From CAZUGH01 sp964619785 (GTDB taxonomy: Bacteria; Bacillota; Clostridia; Lachnospirales; Lachnospiraceae): DNA of 18,857 nt. Position 1 is the first letter of the stretch, and each line of letters begins with the position of its first letter. Shown here piece after piece: positions 16,321-18,857 of the stretch. The translations under genes and the position numbers were made by a program. The notes under the pieces are model-generated. The model was not told the DNA's origin and did not search any database. It saw nothing but the letters and a program-made list of their open reading frames with translations. Location: positions 1 to 18,857 of the forward strand of contig CAZUGH010000034.1 in the NCBI GenBank assembly GCA_964619785.1, read 5' to 3'.

Positions 16321-17160
16321 TTATATTTGATCTGACTTTAAGCAAAGATAATCAATCTCTTCTGGTGACAAATCAATGTTCATGGATGAGAAGCATGAAT
16401 CCCATTCCTTGCGATTACGGCTACCTACAATCGCAGCGATTTCCATTAGCTTGCTATCTTGTAGGGTAAGTCCACCTAACAATTCATCACTGCTATTAAT
16501 ACGACATAGAATTGCAATTTTGTGACCCGTTTTCTCAATCACTTTTTCAATAATCATTCTAGGAAGACGCATTCGATTCTCAAAATTTCCTCCAAACTCA
16601 TCTAAGCGCTTATTCGTCTGTGGTGAGAGAAAACTTGAAATCAGATAACCATGTGCCATATGAATCTCAACTGCGTCAACTCCTGCTTTCATCGCACTCT
16701 CAGCAGCATCTCCATACAAATCAACCAATTGATAGATTTGTTCCGTGGTCATCTCAATTGGTACATCCTTGTTGCAAGAAGCTTGAACAGGAGAAGCGGA
16801 TTTTAATGGAAATCCTGCTGCCTTTGCACTTCCTTCTGGACCTGCCTGCTGCAACTGAATGGATACCTTGGCGCCATAAGGATGACAAGCATCTACAACT
16901 TTCTTAAGACCCTCCATCTGCGCATCTTCAAACAGACAACTCTTTCTAGGTCCACCCTTTGCTGTTTTGTCAATAACAGTAGCTTACACTGTGATTAATC
17001 CAAATCCGCCTTTGGCACGTTCCGCATAATAATCTCTTGAACGATCTGTCAGATTACCTGAAGCTTCTGCGTAGTTATTTGACATTGGTGCCACAACAAA
17101 ACGGTTTTTCAACTCAATTGGACCAATTTTGATGGGCGATAAAATGTGACTACACTCCAT
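16321..17160 (-). pseudogene. Broken Old Yellow Enzyme-type NADH:flavin oxidoreductase with aldo/keto reductase-like tail
   Basis: One continuous reading frame of 280 codons, interrupted by a TAA at 16984-16986 (codon 59 from the chosen start). Before it, SPIKIGPIELKNRFVVAPM and YYAERAKGGFGLITV are the N-terminal part of the OYE barrel; after it, IQLQQAGPEGS, the active-site HMAHGYLISSFLSPQTNKR and ENRMRLPRMIIEKV continue the same barrel. The stop replaces the codon after ITV, where related proteins commonly have Glu (GAA to TAA would need one change). After LTLQDSKLMEIAA (about 16430) the sequence changes to IVGSRNRKEWDSCFSSMNIDLSPEEI, which resembles the C-terminal end of aldo/keto reductases. 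The remaining barrel strands, the FMN-phosphate site and any Fe-S/FAD domains of larger relatives are missing. GGAGG precedes the ATG at 17160. Almost certainly non-functional. Confidence 0.85.
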
Positions 17161-17207
17161 AACATCCTCCATTTCCCAGGACTTTCCTGTATTGTTATTT
17201 TCTTAAC

Positions 17208-17244
17208 AAAAAAACTGATACTAATGACTTATCATTAATATCAG
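17208..17244 (-). terminator. Intrinsic terminator-like hairpin between the MerR-type gene and the oxidoreductase relic
   Basis: Arms CTGATACTAATGA (17215-17227) and TCATTAATATCAG (17232-17244) pair at 12 of 13 positions around a 4-base loop. On the minus strand the stem is followed directly by seven U residues (17208-17214). It ends only about 48 bases ahead of the oxidoreductase start, so it either ends the MerR transcript or works as an attenuator in the oxidoreductase leader. Confidence 0.75.
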
Positions 17245-17342
17245 TCTAATGTCTCAATGACTTTTAAGGTCAACGGGGATATTACACAAGAAACGCCCTC
17301 TTTAATTGTGCAAATTATACAACAAAGACGCCTCCTAAAGAG

Positions 17343-17373
17343 GTAGAACCTTAAAGTGGCTTTAAGGTTCTAC
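17343..17373. repeat. 14-base perfect inverted repeat at the end of the MerR-type relic
   Basis: GTAGAACCTTAAAG (17343-17356) and CTTTAAGGTTCTAC (17360-17373) are perfect complements around a TGG loop. The right arm contains the final in-frame stop of the extended MerR frame (17362-17364). On the minus strand CCTCTTTAGG follows, not a clear U-tract, so it is at best a weak terminator or an mRNA 3' stabiliser. A further inverted repeat, CCTCTTTA 17297-17304 with TAAAGAGG 17336-17343, lies just beyond it. Confidence 0.7.
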
Positions 17374-18174
17374 TGGAATCCATACTTGGTGCCAATTAAA
17401 ATATTCACTATCTGGTCGAAGCATTAACACAACTCTCGTTACGATATCGCCTTGGATTCTAAGATTACTCTTTTCCATTTAGCGAAACGCATCCTCGAGC
17501 AAATCAGTATCTAGATGAATACTAGACCGAGATGGAATTACAGTGTGTACACACATTCTAGATGGAATATACTCAATAAATGGAGAATCTTCAATATTCA
17601 GTAAGGAAGCATATTCCTCATCTACGCCAAATCAAAATGAGAAAGTCTTCTTCCCCTGTCTCACTTCTTCTAGTTGAAACAATGCTGTGGAAAATAAGAA
17701 CGAGGCATGACTCGTCCACTGAGTAACCAAATCTCGTATCTCATTTTCTGCATTTGCTGTGTATTCCTCCTGCATATGCAAACGATAAAAGGCGGGATTT
17801 TTCTCCATTCGAAATTTTCCCATGCCATTTTGTATCTCTGCCATATTGCTTCTCTCCTGGCGAATACGCTGCAACTGATTCATCTTCCAAATCAGCTCCT
17901 GCTCCAATATCTCTTCCTGCTTTTTTAATCCATCTTCAACGCTTGCAATATCAGGGCTGCCAAGCATCTTCGCCGTATCTTCTAGAGAAAATCCATATAG
18001 TCGATAAAGTCGAGCTCGTGCCAACATATGAATGTCCCAGCCGCCATAATAACGATATCCATTTTTCTCATCCCTAGATGGCTTAATAACACCCACACTT
18101 TCATAATAGCGGATAGTCTCTGTGGAGATTCCTAGCATTTTTGCCACTTCACTGATTCGATGCAATTTTGGCAT
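17362..18174 (-). pseudogene. MerR-family transcriptional regulator broken by two in-frame stops
   Basis: The frame begins at 18174 with MPKLHRISEVAKMLGISTETIRYY, a clear MerR winged helix-turn-helix, followed by the second wing (NGYRYYGGWDIHMLARARLYRLYGFSLEDTAKML), a coiled-coil linker with heptad-like charge (about 82-112) and an effector domain. A TGA at 17632-17634 ends the protein at 180 residues, but the same frame continues with convincing protein sequence (FGVDEEYASLLNIEDSPFIE, then IPSRMCVHTVIP) to a TAA at 17479-17481 and again (RVVLMLRPDSEYFNWHQVW, IPVEP) to the stop at 17362. The whole would be about 270 residues, a normal length for MerR proteins with an effector-binding domain. 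TTTTGATTT suggests Trp TGG to TGA. GGGGGAC precedes the ATG. It probably once controlled the adjacent oxidoreductase. Confidence 0.82.
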
Positions 18175-18215
18175 TTTGTCCCCCTTTTCTAGTCTGCGTT
18201 CATTCTATAACCATC

Positions 18216-18857
18216 TCATTGACTATTTGGAATTACTATATTTTTTTCTAAAGAAGTCATTCCTTCCTCAATCACTATAGGATCATCCGTATTTCTGTTA
18301 ACATAGTATGTCCCTGGTTTTAAATAGGCAACATATCTCCCTTGTAAATCAGTGCGAATCGTCATATATGTAGTGTCATTTGTTAATGCCATACTTGAAG
18401 CGATTGTATTGTCTGCGTTCGTAATCGTGCCTGTCATCTCACACAGATTGCCGAGTTCCCAAACAATTGTCTGTGAATCCTCTAATCCAATATCAACTCT
18501 CTTGTACAAATCCGACTCAAGTTCTAGAAAACATGTCGTTCCTTTCAAAAAGATAAAGTTCATCTCTGAATCGACTATCTTCGATGAATCATAAAACTCC
18601 TCATTTTTACCATCATATGTGTCTCCACGACCCCATAACTTAGTAGCTTTTCCTCCATTAAGTAACTTCACTGTAACGGAGCAATTATTCACATCTACAT
18701 CTATGTTTTGCGATGACTTCGTAATCGAAAATTCCTTTAATACATTTTGCGCCCATGATAACGAATACTCACCAGCTGCTAAATAGATTGACTCGCTGTT
18801 TAATGCACGTATCGACATGTCCTTTGTAGAATTTTTCTTTACAACATCAAATGACTT
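18216..18857 (-). CDS. C-terminal part of a probable surface protein with carboxypeptidase-regulatory-like domain (partial)
   Basis: The frame is open to the right edge of the window and gives 213 residues plus stop. An internal ATG at 18818 has no usable ribosome binding site (AAAGGA is one base away), so the gene very probably starts outside the window. The sequence is beta-rich and hydrophilic. LAAGEYSLSW near the start of the visible part and TGTITNADNTIASSMALTND with GRYVAYLKPGTYYVN near the end resemble two beta-sandwich modules of the carboxypeptidase regulatory-like (CarboxypepD_reg/Cna-B-like) type found in extracellular proteins. No LPxTG motif or hydrophobic tail is present at the C terminus. 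Function cannot be assigned. The MerR-type gene starts 41 bases after its stop. Confidence 0.6.
   Translation of the reverse strand, partial: KSFDVVKKNSTKDMSIRALNSESIYLAAGEYSLSWAQNVLKEFSITKSSQNIDVDVNNCSVTVKLLNGGKATKLWGRGDTYDGKNEEFYDSSKIVDSEMNFIFLKGTTCFLELESDLYKRVDIGLEDSQTIVWELGNLCEMTGTITNADNTIASSMALTNDTTYMTIRTDLQGRYVAYLKPGTYYVNRNTDDPIVIEEGMTSLEKNIVIPNSQ

Noticed and set aside
16984..17634. Programmed stop codon read-through or selenocysteine in the oxidoreductase and MerR frames
   Set aside because: Three internal stops in two genes are of different kinds (TAA, TGA, TAA), no selenocysteine-type hairpin is placed after the TGA, and the oxidoreductase is also truncated; decay is simpler.
1..18857. 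CRISPR array, insertion sequence, rRNA or tRNA genes
   Set aside because: No regularly spaced repeat array, transposase frame with terminal repeats, or RNA gene core sequence was seen; the only tandem repeat has two units.

Overview
The window looks like a chromosomal segment of a low-GC anaerobic Gram-positive bacterium, most likely a Lachnospiraceae-type Clostridium. The reasons are the gene order rsh - MBL hydrolase - hemZ - hisS - aspS, strong GGAGG ribosome binding sites, sigma-A-like promoters and the closest protein families. This assignment is an inference from protein content; no database search was possible.

Region 1 (1-8964) is a seven-gene minus-strand block with very short gaps or overlaps. 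In transcription order it holds a bifunctional (p)ppGpp synthetase/hydrolase, a glyoxalase-II-like metallo-beta-lactamase hydrolase, the radical SAM protein HemZ, histidyl-tRNA synthetase, aspartyl-tRNA synthetase, a small DUF1294 membrane protein and aldose 1-epimerase. A well-formed promoter (TTGATT, 17 nt, TATAAT) lies in front of rsh. It could drive the whole block and would link stringent response control with two aminoacyl-tRNA synthetases. A GNRA-capped hairpin follows galM at the window edge.

Region 2 (8862-9403) is about 540 bases without a gene, lying between two divergent transcription units. It holds the rsh promoter, a roughly 97-base stretch that can fold as a multi-branched junction (8986-9082), a second promoter on the plus strand (TTGAAT, 17 nt, TATAAT at 9151-9179), and a leader of about 220 nt that is dense in nested inverted repeats and ends in two copies of a 28-base-period repeat. 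This leader is the least explained part of the window.

Region 3 (9404-12020) is a plus-strand pair: a cytoplasmic sialate O-acetylesterase-family SGNH esterase and an orotate-phosphoribosyltransferase-like protein whose PRPP-loop lacks the usual acidic pair. They end in a hairpin shared with the convergent carB.

Region 4 (12028-16303) holds carB (minus strand, no carA beside it) and, divergently, a LacX-like aldose epimerase-family protein ending in a strong terminator.

Region 5 (16321-18857) is a decaying accessory locus on the minus strand. An Old Yellow Enzyme-type flavin oxidoreductase gene has an in-frame stop and its 3' end is replaced by what looks like an aldo/keto reductase tail. 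A MerR-family regulator gene is interrupted by two in-frame stops. A hairpin-rich spacer with a terminator-like element lies between them. The 3' end of a probable surface protein gene enters from the right edge.
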